Source of the DNA: Hydrogenovibrio kuenenii DSM 12350
GTDB taxonomy: Bacteria; Pseudomonadota; Gammaproteobacteria; Thiomicrospirales; Thiomicrospiraceae
Assembly (NCBI RefSeq): GCF_000526715.1
Contig: NZ_JAGP01000001.1
Location: 1,426,001-1,490,000, forward strand
Reading direction: 5' to 3'
DNA: 64,000 nt
The position numbers and the translations under genes are program-made. Below, piece after piece: positions 24,414-32,200 of the stretch (position 1 is the first letter of the stretch; the number at the start of each line of letters is the position of its first letter). Under the pieces are notes generated by a model. It had not been told where the DNA came from. It made no database searches and worked only from the letters and a program-made list of their open reading frames with translations.

Positions 24414-25766
24414 ATGTCGATGTTTGCACTAATTGATGGCAATAATTTTTATGCGTCTTGTGAAATGGCGTTTAATCCGTCTTTATGGAAGCGTCCCGTC
24501 GTCGTACTATCTAACAACGACGGTTGTATCGTGTCGGCCAATGCACAAGCAAAGCAAATTGATTTTTCCACTTACGCTCATCACCAAGGTCTAGGTGTTC
24601 ATGGCTTTCGAGCTGCTAAGCCTAATAGCATGATGTTCCAACCTTACTTTAAAGTAAAAGACCTATTAGAAAAATATCATACTGCGGTTTTTAGCTCAAA
24701 TTATGAACTTTATGCGGATATGTCAAACCGCATGCATGCGGTCACTGCACAATTCGCACCTCAACAAGAAATATACTCCATCGACGAGAGTTTCTTAAAT
24801 CTCTCAGGCATGGATTCCTCCCATCTCACTGAACTGGCGCACGACATTAAACACACCGTCTTTCAATGGTTACATCTCCCCGTTGCCGTCGGTATAGCAC
24901 CAACAAAAACACTCGCCAAACTAACAAATCACTGGGCTAAACAATATACCTATTATCGAGGCGTATTAAACCTGTCTGACCTATCTGAAAGCACACAACG
25001 CCATCTATGCCAAAAAACCGATATTGGCAAAGTATGGGGTATTGGTAGTCGACTAACAAGCCAGCTAAAAAACAAAGGATTTCATACCGTCGAAGATTTA
25101 AGAAACATGCCATTACACCATGCTAGAAAAGCCTTTTCCATCACATTAGAACGTACCATCAGAGAGCTCAATGGTGAGTCATGCTTAAAAACCCGCGAAA
25201 CAGACAGTAAAAAACAGATTATTTCTTCTCGTTCTTTCGGGCAACTGGTCACTAACCGAAAAGACATGGAGCAAGCATTGATTTCTCATGTTGCCATCGC
25301 ATCACGTAAGCTACGCAAGCAACAGTCTGCCAGCCAACTTCTAACCATTTATTTTAAGACCAGCCCCTTTAATAAACAGGCACAATCTTATTGTCCATCC
25401 ATCACCCTACCTCTTGACTACCCAACCAACAATACCATTTTGCTGGCAAAAGCAGCAAAAGCAGGGTTACAAAAAATATGGCGCCCCGGATATGCTTACC
25501 ATAAAGCAGGAACCATCCTCTCGGAAATCACAAACAACCTTTCTTATCAGGCTGATTTATTCTTGCCTCAGATCGACACAGAATACCGACAAAAAATCAC
25601 CAAAATGGTCACGCTCTCGGATGAACTCAATCAAAAATTAGGCAAAACAAGCCTCTATCTACTCTCCGAAGGCATTAAAAACAAAACCACTTGGCAAATG
25701 AAGCGTCAACAGATGTCTTCGCGCTATACTACCCATTGGAATGAGCTTTTAACCCTATATGTCTAA
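24414..25766 (+). CDS. umuC: Y-family DNA polymerase V catalytic subunit UmuC
   Basis: Error-prone translesion polymerase. The active-site motifs are MFALIDGNNFYASCE (first Asp) and YSIDESFLNLSG (Asp-Glu pair); VVVLSNNDGCIVSAN, FSSNYELYADMS and VGIAPTKTLAKLTNHWAK are also strongly UmuC-like. The helix-hairpin-helix region KVWGIGSRLTSQLKNKGFHTVEDL follows, then the little finger. QADLFLP near the C-terminus fits a beta-clamp binding motif. Length is about 450 residues. ATGs at 24414 and 24420 are both possible; E. coli UmuC aligns from the second. No ribosome site is obvious. Confidence 0.96.
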   Translation: MSMFALIDGNNFYASCEMAFNPSLWKRPVVVLSNNDGCIVSANAQAKQIDFSTYAHHQGLGVHGFRAAKPNSMMFQPYFKVKDLLEKYHTAVFSSNYELYADMSNRMHAVTAQFAPQQEIYSIDESFLNLSGMDSSHLTELAHDIKHTVFQWLHLPVAVGIAPTKTLAKLTNHWAKQYTYYRGVLNLSDLSESTQRHLCQKTDIGKVWGIGSRLTSQLKNKGFHTVEDLRNMPLHHARKAFSITLERTIRELNGESCLKTRETDSKKQIISSRSFGQLVTNRKDMEQALISHVAIASRKLRKQQSASQLLTIYFKTSPFNKQAQSYCPSITLPLDYPTNNTILLAKAAKAGLQKIWRPGYAYHKAGTILSEITNNLSYQADLFLPQIDTEYRQKITKMVTLSDELNQKLGKTSLYLLSEGIKNKTTWQMKRQQMSSRYTTHWNELLTLYV

Positions 25767-25960
25767 TGTTTTGCCCATGGTTGTGACAAATTAAAGATAA
25801 TGAACTTTAAAGTCTTGATTTTTCGCCACCGGTTGTTTAATTTAAAGGTGAATATGTTTATTAGCTAGCTTATTCGGCACAATAACATTGTGATGACAAC
25901 AAGATTTCACAAAGTTCAGCGCTATCCCATGATCATACCAACGAAGATGGTTAAATTAAT

Positions 25961-26503
25961 ATGAAAGTAGAACCTCCCGCTCGCCAAACTTATATCGAAA
26001 ACCTTTGTTTCATTCAGCCTTTATCACCTTTACGCAGCACACCAAACGTCCAGTTCTTTAGCATCGACAATATATTAGATGGCTTATCGGGTATAGACCT
26101 TGTGGTACATGGCCCAAATGGTCGAAGCCCACTCATTGATGGCGATGATACCTGGTATTGGTACATGCACACCGACCAAGAGGATAAACTGGTCGTCCAC
26201 AATGGCAGGCGCCTTGTTGAGCTCTACTCACTCAAACACGGCCAAGTTGAAAAGTTTGAAGTCACAGCAAACGCCATTTACCACGATGGACAGAAAATAT
26301 ACGATGGTGCCGCCATTCTTGGCTGGGATCCATACGTTTTTCACCGTGTTCACTCACCGGAAGGCAGTGTTTCAACCAACTATGCCAGCCGCACGAAAGA
26401 CTTTGATTTAGATACCAACTTCAATATCTATCAATTAGATACGGAAACAGGTAGTTATGAAGTTGCTCGTATAGGCGCACTTGATCAGCCGCAGACATCA
26501 TAA
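25961..26503 (+). CDS. Unrecognised conserved-looking protein, possibly cupin-like
   Basis: 180 residues, no signal peptide, no membrane segment. I do not recognise the family. The sequence looks beta-rich with two conserved-looking blocks: WYWYMHTDQEDKLVVHNGRR near residue 65 and GWDPYVFHRVHSPEGSVS near residue 120. The His/Asp spacing in the two blocks resembles the two cupin motifs, so a small cupin fold is my best guess. It stands alone between umuC and the Bcr-type exporter on the plus strand. The 194 bases before it contain no strong promoter or structure that I could identify. Confidence 0.7.
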   Translation: MKVEPPARQTYIENLCFIQPLSPLRSTPNVQFFSIDNILDGLSGIDLVVHGPNGRSPLIDGDDTWYWYMHTDQEDKLVVHNGRRLVELYSLKHGQVEKFEVTANAIYHDGQKIYDGAAILGWDPYVFHRVHSPEGSVSTNYASRTKDFDLDTNFNIYQLDTETGSYEVARIGALDQPQTS

Positions 26504-26623
26504 TCCTCCTCGCTAGACTAGACGCGACATTCTAGTTGCACTAAACTGGCGACTTCTTTTCTCCCAGAAAGCTTGCTGGGCTGCCTGCCCATAACTCAGG
26601 AACATTAACTTAGGAAACGCTGA

Positions 26624-27835
26624 ATGTCGCATCTGACCGCAAAATACTTGGCACCACGTTTAGGTGCTTTGGTCGCATTAACCCCCTTCTCGGTCGACAC
26701 CTACTTACCCGCTATGCCCGCTATCGCTAGCCAAATGACAGCAACATTGAATGAAGTCAGCATAACCGTTCCATTGTTCTTGATCGGCTTTGCACTTGGG
26801 CAACTTATCGGCGGCCCTTTATCTGATCGATTTGGCAGAAAACCAATTGCCGTGATTGGTCTAAGCGTGTTTTTTATCGCCTCACTCTTAATGACTTTTG
26901 CCAATCATATAGACCAACTCTATTGGATTCGCGCCATGCAAGCCCTTGGTGGAGGTTTCGCCACCGTAGTCGCCTCCGCCATGGTTCGAGACTTGTTCTC
27001 AGGAAAAGACAGCGCACGAGTATTTTCAATGATTGCGCTCGTGATGCTCATCGCTCCTTTGATAGCCCCCGGCATAGGTTCTCTTATTCTGCATTTTAGC
27101 CAGTGGCACAGCATATTCTTATTCTTGGCGTTTTATGCCGCCCTACTATTTTTTCTAGTGAAAATTACATTACCCGAAACCGTTAGCAACGAGCGCAAAC
27201 AAGCCAATAAACAACAACCTTGGAACACCCTGCTAAGCAACTATAAAATCGTGCTCACCCATAAACGCGGTATCGGTTTTTTGCTAGCGCAAGGCTTCGC
27301 GAGCAGCATACTCTTCATCTATATTTCCGAGTCCCCATTCATCTATATGGAATTGTTCGACGTACGCCCTGAAGCTTTTCCGTTCTATTTCGGCTTGGTC
27401 GTTTTAGGGGTTATCTTCTTCAACCGAGTGAATATCGGCCTACTCAAACGCTATGAACCCAGACAAATCGTTTTAGGCGTTATCATTGCCCAATCAATTT
27501 TTTCATTGATCTTAATTGGTTATGAATCAGTGTTCACGCCGAATGTTTTTGTCGTTCTACTGTTAATGTTTTTCGTTATTGGTTTGCTGGGCGCCATCAC
27601 GCCGAATATTCTGGCAAGCTACATGGACTTCTTTCCTCATGTATCCGGCACGGCAAATGGATTGATCAGCTCCAGCATCTTTGGATTCGGCGGCATTATG
27701 GGTGTGGTCATGAGTGAATTGCATAACGGCACCTTACAAAGAATCTCAAGCTTTACGCTGTTGATGAGCTTAATCAGCTTATTCAGCCTATTGTTGCTGG
27801 CAAAAGTTCGGGAACCGATAAAGATTCCAGACTAA
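26624..27835 (+). CDS. Bcr/CflA-family drug exporter (MFS)
   Basis: Proton-driven multidrug efflux pump of the major facilitator superfamily, inner membrane, twelve predicted helices. The family signatures are ALTPFSVDTYLPAMPAIA in helix 1 and LIGGPLSDRFGRKPIAVIGL between helices 2 and 3. RAMQALGGGFATVVASAMVRDLF follows in helix 4 and the loop after it. Length (403 residues) fits Bcr/CflA. The substrate is unknown. It converges on mobA, and the two stop codons overlap. A start at 26624 places the first helix close to the N-terminus, as usual. Confidence 0.92.
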   Translation: MSHLTAKYLAPRLGALVALTPFSVDTYLPAMPAIASQMTATLNEVSITVPLFLIGFALGQLIGGPLSDRFGRKPIAVIGLSVFFIASLLMTFANHIDQLYWIRAMQALGGGFATVVASAMVRDLFSGKDSARVFSMIALVMLIAPLIAPGIGSLILHFSQWHSIFLFLAFYAALLFFLVKITLPETVSNERKQANKQQPWNTLLSNYKIVLTHKRGIGFLLAQGFASSILFIYISESPFIYMELFDVRPEAFPFYFGLVVLGVIFFNRVNIGLLKRYEPRQIVLGVIIAQSIFSLILIGYESVFTPNVFVVLLLMFFVIGLLGAITPNILASYMDFFPHVSGTANGLISSSIFGFGGIMGVVMSELHNGTLQRISSFTLLMSLISLFSLLLLAKVREPIKIPD

Positions 27836-28461
27836 GCCAAGTCCGATGGACTATTTAGATTCAAAAAACTGGAGGTTTGATCGTCACTCAACCCAGACAG
27901 TGACGAAACAAAATCTGTTTGTTGTGAGCGTGGTGTTAACCAACCCTTAATAGAACGATTACCAAAATTCAAATATTGCGTTATTTCCGGCAATACGCCA
28001 GATGGCAATGATAGGTTAACAAAGTGTGACCGACTGCCTGCTCGCCAAACACCGAACCTATCACTTTTGACCAATGCCATTCTCTCAAGGTAGTCTTGCG
28101 GAACGATTGGTGAGTCAACCGGGTAAGTTATCCAACGATCAATCTTTAGTGCTCGAACCTGCCCTGCATTGAAAACAGACTCTATGCCGGACAAAGGGCC
28201 ACAAAACCCTGGTCGTTTGTCGGAAATCACAGGGTAGTCCAACGCCTGATAATCCGACAGATTTCGATTAGCACTAATAAAAAATGGGCGGCTAGCATCT
28301 TCGCCATACAAGGATTGATATTGCGTTTCCAAAGCGCCCAACACTTGGACAATCATCGGTGTTTCTTGATATAAGCACCAGCCCTTATCAACACCGCCCA
28401 TACGCTTACCTTCTCCACCCGCAAGAATGATGATACCTATATTGGGTAAACTACTCGGCAC
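27832..28461 (-). CDS. mobA: Molybdenum cofactor guanylyltransferase MobA
   Basis: Attaches GMP to molybdopterin to make the MGD cofactor required by NasA. The nucleotide-binding motif IIILAGGEGKRMGGVDKGW is at the N-terminus, SDKRPGFCGPLSGIES and TYPVDSPIVPQD in the middle; all match MobA. I chose a GTG start at 28461 (overlapping moeA by 11 bases), because the longer frame from 28539 would add 26 residues not expected before the nucleotide-binding strand. Length is then 209 residues against 194 in E. coli. Last gene of the assimilation operon. Confidence 0.9.
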   Translation of the reverse strand: MPSSLPNIGIIILAGGEGKRMGGVDKGWCLYQETPMIVQVLGALETQYQSLYGEDASRPFFISANRNLSDYQALDYPVISDKRPGFCGPLSGIESVFNAGQVRALKIDRWITYPVDSPIVPQDYLERMALVKSDRFGVWRAGSRSHFVNLSLPSGVLPEITQYLNFGNRSIKGWLTPRSQQTDFVSSLSGLSDDQTSSFLNLNSPSDLA

Positions 28462-29671
28462 AACCGTACCCCCAGTAATCCACCCATACGCCTTCCCGAT
28501 AATCAATCTCTGGTTGTAATCGCACAAACCCAGTTGCACCGGATAAAACGGCTAACTGACTCGCAGAGACATTAGGGATTGGCACAACGCCATCTGGGGT
28601 TTTAACAACCTGAATCCACCTAACTCTATCTTTATCCGAAAACAAGGGGGACAACAACCTAACCTTTGACGGACTGTGCGCCCAACTCGCTTGCCCTGAA
28701 TGCTTTTTGATGACACCCAAAACAAATAGATGAAAACTCATAAACGCGGCCAGCGGATTTCCTGGCAATGCCAATACCCAAGCCGAATTTGAACTTTTAC
28801 GAGCCATGGCAAATGGCTTTGCCGGTTTCATCGCCAGTTTCCAAAACCAAGATTCATCATAAGATGACAACACCGTTTTAATAAAATCCTTCTGCCCAGC
28901 GGATGCACCGCCTAACGTTAAGACAATATCCACTTGCTCAGACCAATGCGACAAGGCCTGGGCAACCGTTTCAATATCGTCGGATACCCTGTCACAAGCA
29001 ACCACCTCAACGGGCAGAGTCGAACACAGAGCCGAAATTTGATCACTATTGGCATCGTAGGTTTTGCCCAAACTATATGGCTGGCCTGGTAGCAGCAATT
29101 CATCACCCGATGTCAGTATCGCGACTTTGAGCTTACGCACCACCTTCGCCTCGGTAAGACCGATCGAAGCCATCAAACCTATATCTCTCGCGGTGATTCT
29201 ATGCCCTTTTTTCAGTAAAGCCTGGCCGAACTGAACATCCGAACCAACTGGCTTGACGTGTCGTCCTACCTTCAAATGCTCGGGTCTTAAAAGCTGATCC
29301 ATTCCCTTATCGGTTTGGAGCATCGCTTCTTCAAAGGGAATGACCGTATCCAAGCCTTCGGGTAGTAATGCACCCGTCATAATTCTTACTGCGTTATTGG
29401 GAGAAACCATCTTAGGTTCTTGGCCGGCATAGAGGCAATCCACTACTGGCAACAAACAGCTATCAGCAAGGCTTGAGAAAGCATATCCATCCATTGCGCT
29501 TTGCGGCCAGCTAGGCAAGTTAAGCGGTGAAACCAATTCTTCAGCCAACACCCTGCCTACCAAAGCATGTAATGGCACTGCCTCACTTTGTTGAAGCGGT
29601 AAAATTTTGGAAAGCACCAATGTTTTCACCTCATCATAGGCACTCAAGCTATTCGGGTTTTTCTGCAACAT
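28451..29671 (-). CDS. moeA: Molybdopterin molybdenumtransferase MoeA
   Basis: Inserts molybdenum into adenylated molybdopterin. Typical motifs are VLAEELVSPLNLPSWPQSAMDGYAF, RIMTGALLPEGLDTVIPFE, KVAILTSGDELLLPG and TLGGASAGQKDFIKTVL, with WVLALPGNPLAAFMSFHLF near residue 305. Length is 406 residues. It lies between the trpD2-like gene and mobA. Cofactor genes inside a nitrate-reductase locus suggest dedicated supply of MGD to NasA; general copies could exist elsewhere. Confidence 0.95.
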   Translation of the reverse strand: MLQKNPNSLSAYDEVKTLVLSKILPLQQSEAVPLHALVGRVLAEELVSPLNLPSWPQSAMDGYAFSSLADSCLLPVVDCLYAGQEPKMVSPNNAVRIMTGALLPEGLDTVIPFEEAMLQTDKGMDQLLRPEHLKVGRHVKPVGSDVQFGQALLKKGHRITARDIGLMASIGLTEAKVVRKLKVAILTSGDELLLPGQPYSLGKTYDANSDQISALCSTLPVEVVACDRVSDDIETVAQALSHWSEQVDIVLTLGGASAGQKDFIKTVLSSYDESWFWKLAMKPAKPFAMARKSSNSAWVLALPGNPLAAFMSFHLFVLGVIKKHSGQASWAHSPSKVRLLSPLFSDKDRVRWIQVVKTPDGVVPIPNVSASQLAVLSGATGFVRLQPEIDYREGVWVDYWGYGCAE

Positions 29672-29701
29672 AACGCCACCTCACTTTCTTCCACCCCGCC
29701 A

Positions 29702-29722
29702 AAAATCTGCCAGGCTGGGGTA
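29702..29722 (+). repeat. Dispersed CCAG-N-CTGG repeat
   Basis: AAAATCTGCCAGGCTGGGGT, the best consensus form, fills most of the 60-base gap between the trpD2-like gene and moeA. Confidence 0.7.
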
Positions 29723-29731
29723 TTTATCTTG

Positions 29732-30724
29732 TTAATTCTGTCGGTTAAGCCAAAACACACGGGCTTGTGCAACCGCATCTTCAATCGGTAAATCCTTCAT
29801 CAACATCAATGCCGATGCCGTCGTGGCAATCACCGCGCCTTCGCCATAAATATCCTTGCCTTCACCACGCCATAGACGCATCACATCGCTCGGTTCCCAG
29901 CTTTTCGGTCTGGTTTGACGTTCGATAATGCCTTTGAAGGCAATAGATTCAGGCGCTTCAGTAGGTTGAGCATCTCGCGAAACAAACAAATTCGTCAAGG
30001 CATCCGGGCGGATTTCCGCTTCACCCCCTTCCCCCTTAAACACAAGGTTCTTCGGTGTTCCCAGTGCCAGCGCTGCCGAATGATGAAGGTTCTCAACGCC
30101 CTTGTGAAAAATACCTTGTATCGCACAAGGCGCGTTCAACGGATTCAACAGTTTCACTGCTGTGTTAAATACGGTACGTACCCCCAACTCCGACTTTAAA
30201 TGAAGAATATCCCGCAACTGAGGGGCATAGGCCGTCAACGGCAAGTACACCATCTCGCCATTAGCAAGATGTTGTTTGGCGGCATGAAGTGTCTTGGCTT
30301 CATAAGCCCCGAGATCCTCCAAAAAGGATTGCGCATAATGGCGATTATTAAACTGTCCATCATCACCATGTAAACAGATACGGAAGCCGTTCTGCACCAA
30401 CAGTTTGACGCTCAATAGATAATAAGGTGGATAACGCCATTTGCCCGCATAGGAGGACCAGTCGAGATCGACGCTCATGTCCTCCGTAGATTCCAACCCC
30501 AAGGTTTTACGTAGACCTTTAACAAAACCAATCAACTCCGACGGGGTTTCACCATTGGCTCGCATCAGCAAAAGAAACGCGCCCAATTGTTTATCCGTCA
30601 CATCTCCAGCCAAAATCATCGACAACGCATCCGAAGCTTCTTCCTCGGTCAAAGGACGACGGCTTTTCGGTCCCTTGCCCAAAATACGCAGATAGTGGCT
30701 GAATGGATGATCTGAAACGCTCAT
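29732..30724 (-). CDS. TrpD2/YbiB-like glycosyltransferase-family protein
   Basis: Member of the anthranilate phosphoribosyltransferase fold family, closer to YbiB/TrpD2 than to TrpD. The N-terminal helical domain is clear (RPLTEEEASDALSMILAGDVTDKQLGAFLLLMRANGETPSELIGFV). The PRPP-binding glycine-rich motif of true TrpD is not evident; KLLVQNGFRICLHGDDGQFNN takes its place, so anthranilate activity is unlikely. E. coli TrpD2 binds nucleic acids; its role in nitrate clusters is not known to me. It is four bases from cysG, so it is probably co-transcribed. Confidence 0.8.
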   Translation of the reverse strand: MSVSDHPFSHYLRILGKGPKSRRPLTEEEASDALSMILAGDVTDKQLGAFLLLMRANGETPSELIGFVKGLRKTLGLESTEDMSVDLDWSSYAGKWRYPPYYLLSVKLLVQNGFRICLHGDDGQFNNRHYAQSFLEDLGAYEAKTLHAAKQHLANGEMVYLPLTAYAPQLRDILHLKSELGVRTVFNTAVKLLNPLNAPCAIQGIFHKGVENLHHSAALALGTPKNLVFKGEGGEAEIRPDALTNLFVSRDAQPTEAPESIAFKGIIERQTRPKSWEPSDVMRLWRGEGKDIYGEGAVIATTASALMLMKDLPIEDAVAQARVFWLNRQN

Positions 30725-30727
30725 GTT

Positions 30728-32182
30728 TTAAACCGCCACTTTTCGCAATGACAGGGTTTGCTCTGCTTGCTGAACAAATTGTTTGGCGTTTTGGATGCGT
30801 TCACGCACCTTTATCACTTCACCCACCACCAATAATGCCGGTGGCTTAATCGCTTGCTTAGCGATGGTTTCGGTCAGTTTACCAAGCGAACTCACCGTCA
30901 CTTTCTGGTCGGCACAAGTTCCTCGCTCGATAATGGCCGCAGGCGTATGCGGATTCATGCCATGAGCAATCAACCCCGCTTGGATTTTCGGTGCATTCTT
31001 GATTCCCATATAGAAAACCATCGTATCACCAGAGTGCGCCAATCGACCATAGTCTATCGCTTGTCCACCCTCTTGCTGATGCCCTGTCACCAATGCAACA
31101 GACTGAGAAAACTCACGATGCGTCAACGGGAAATCGGCATAAGCTGCACACCCAGCTGCAGCAGTAATGCCGGGCACCACTTGATAGGCGACCCCTTCTT
31201 TTGCCAAAGCTTCAATCTCCTCTCCACCTCGCCCGAAGATATAAGGGTCTCCTCCCTTCAAACGCGCCACTTTTTTACCTTGCTTAGCATAAACGATCAT
31301 CATGCGACAAATGTCTTCTTGCGGTACTGCGTGGTGTTTGGATTTTTTGCCGACATAAACGCGTTCGGCTTCACGACGCGCCAATTCGACAATCTCTGGC
31401 GACACCAAACGGTCGTACAACACCACATCTGCTTGTTGTAATAAACGTTGTGCCTTAAAAGTCATCAATTCTGGATCACCTGGCCCTGCGCCTATCACAT
31501 AAACCTCGCCCGCCACCTCTTCTTCAAACGCACTATCTTGAGTCAGCTTCTTATCCAATAAAGCCTCTGCCTCACCCGCTGCACCATGTACGGCCTTGTC
31601 GATAAACAAGCCATCCAACAAGCTTTCCCAAAATGCCTTACGACCTTCAATGGAGGATATTGTTGCTTTGACCTTATCGCGATAACGCCCAACCAAATCC
31701 GTCAAGCGACCGAAACCATGCGGAATCATCGTTTCCAATTTCGCTTTCATCACTCTCGCCAACACAGGAGAACGACCTCCGGTTGAAATCGCAATCGTCA
31801 TTGGTGCTCTATCAACAATCGCTGGCAGAATAAAATCGCAATACTCGGTTTGGTCTGCCACATTCACTGGAATACCGGTCAACTGACAATATTCATACAC
31901 CGCAATATTCACCGCCTGATTGTCCGTTGCGGAAATCACCAGCTTCGGCAACTGCTCACCGAAAACTTCTGCCACCACCTTTGGGCTGAACACCCCTTGA
32001 TGCCAAGTCACTTTGTCTTGTTTCAAAAAAGATTGCATCTCGGACTTTAAGGCTGGCGCTATCACCGTCACCTGTGCACCGGATTGAATAAACAAATCCG
32101 CTTTACGTGCAGCAACCACACCACCGCCAACAATCAGGCAAGGTTGCTGTTTGATATTCATGAAAATCGGTAAGTAATCCAT
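30728..32182 (-). CDS. cysG: Trifunctional siroheme synthase CysG
   Basis: Makes siroheme, the nitrite reductase cofactor, from uroporphyrinogen III. The N-terminal precorrin-2 dehydrogenase/ferrochelatase half (PCLIVGGGVVAARKADLF, then CDFILPAIVDRAPMTIAISTGGRSP) is joined near residue 225 to a SUMT methyltransferase half (VYVIGAGPGDPELMTFKAQRLLQQADVVLYDRLVSPEI, then RLKGGDPYIFGRGGEE). Length (484) is normal for the fusion. It lies 18 bases after nasA in the minus-strand operon, consistent with supplying NirB. Confidence 0.97.
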   Translation of the reverse strand: MDYLPIFMNIKQQPCLIVGGGVVAARKADLFIQSGAQVTVIAPALKSEMQSFLKQDKVTWHQGVFSPKVVAEVFGEQLPKLVISATDNQAVNIAVYEYCQLTGIPVNVADQTEYCDFILPAIVDRAPMTIAISTGGRSPVLARVMKAKLETMIPHGFGRLTDLVGRYRDKVKATISSIEGRKAFWESLLDGLFIDKAVHGAAGEAEALLDKKLTQDSAFEEEVAGEVYVIGAGPGDPELMTFKAQRLLQQADVVLYDRLVSPEIVELARREAERVYVGKKSKHHAVPQEDICRMMIVYAKQGKKVARLKGGDPYIFGRGGEEIEALAKEGVAYQVVPGITAAAGCAAYADFPLTHREFSQSVALVTGHQQEGGQAIDYGRLAHSGDTMVFYMGIKNAPKIQAGLIAHGMNPHTPAAIIERGTCADQKVTVSSLGKLTETIAKQAIKPPALLVVGEVIKVRERIQNAKQFVQQAEQTLSLRKVAV

Positions 32183-32200
32183 ATCACACCTCCAAATCGT

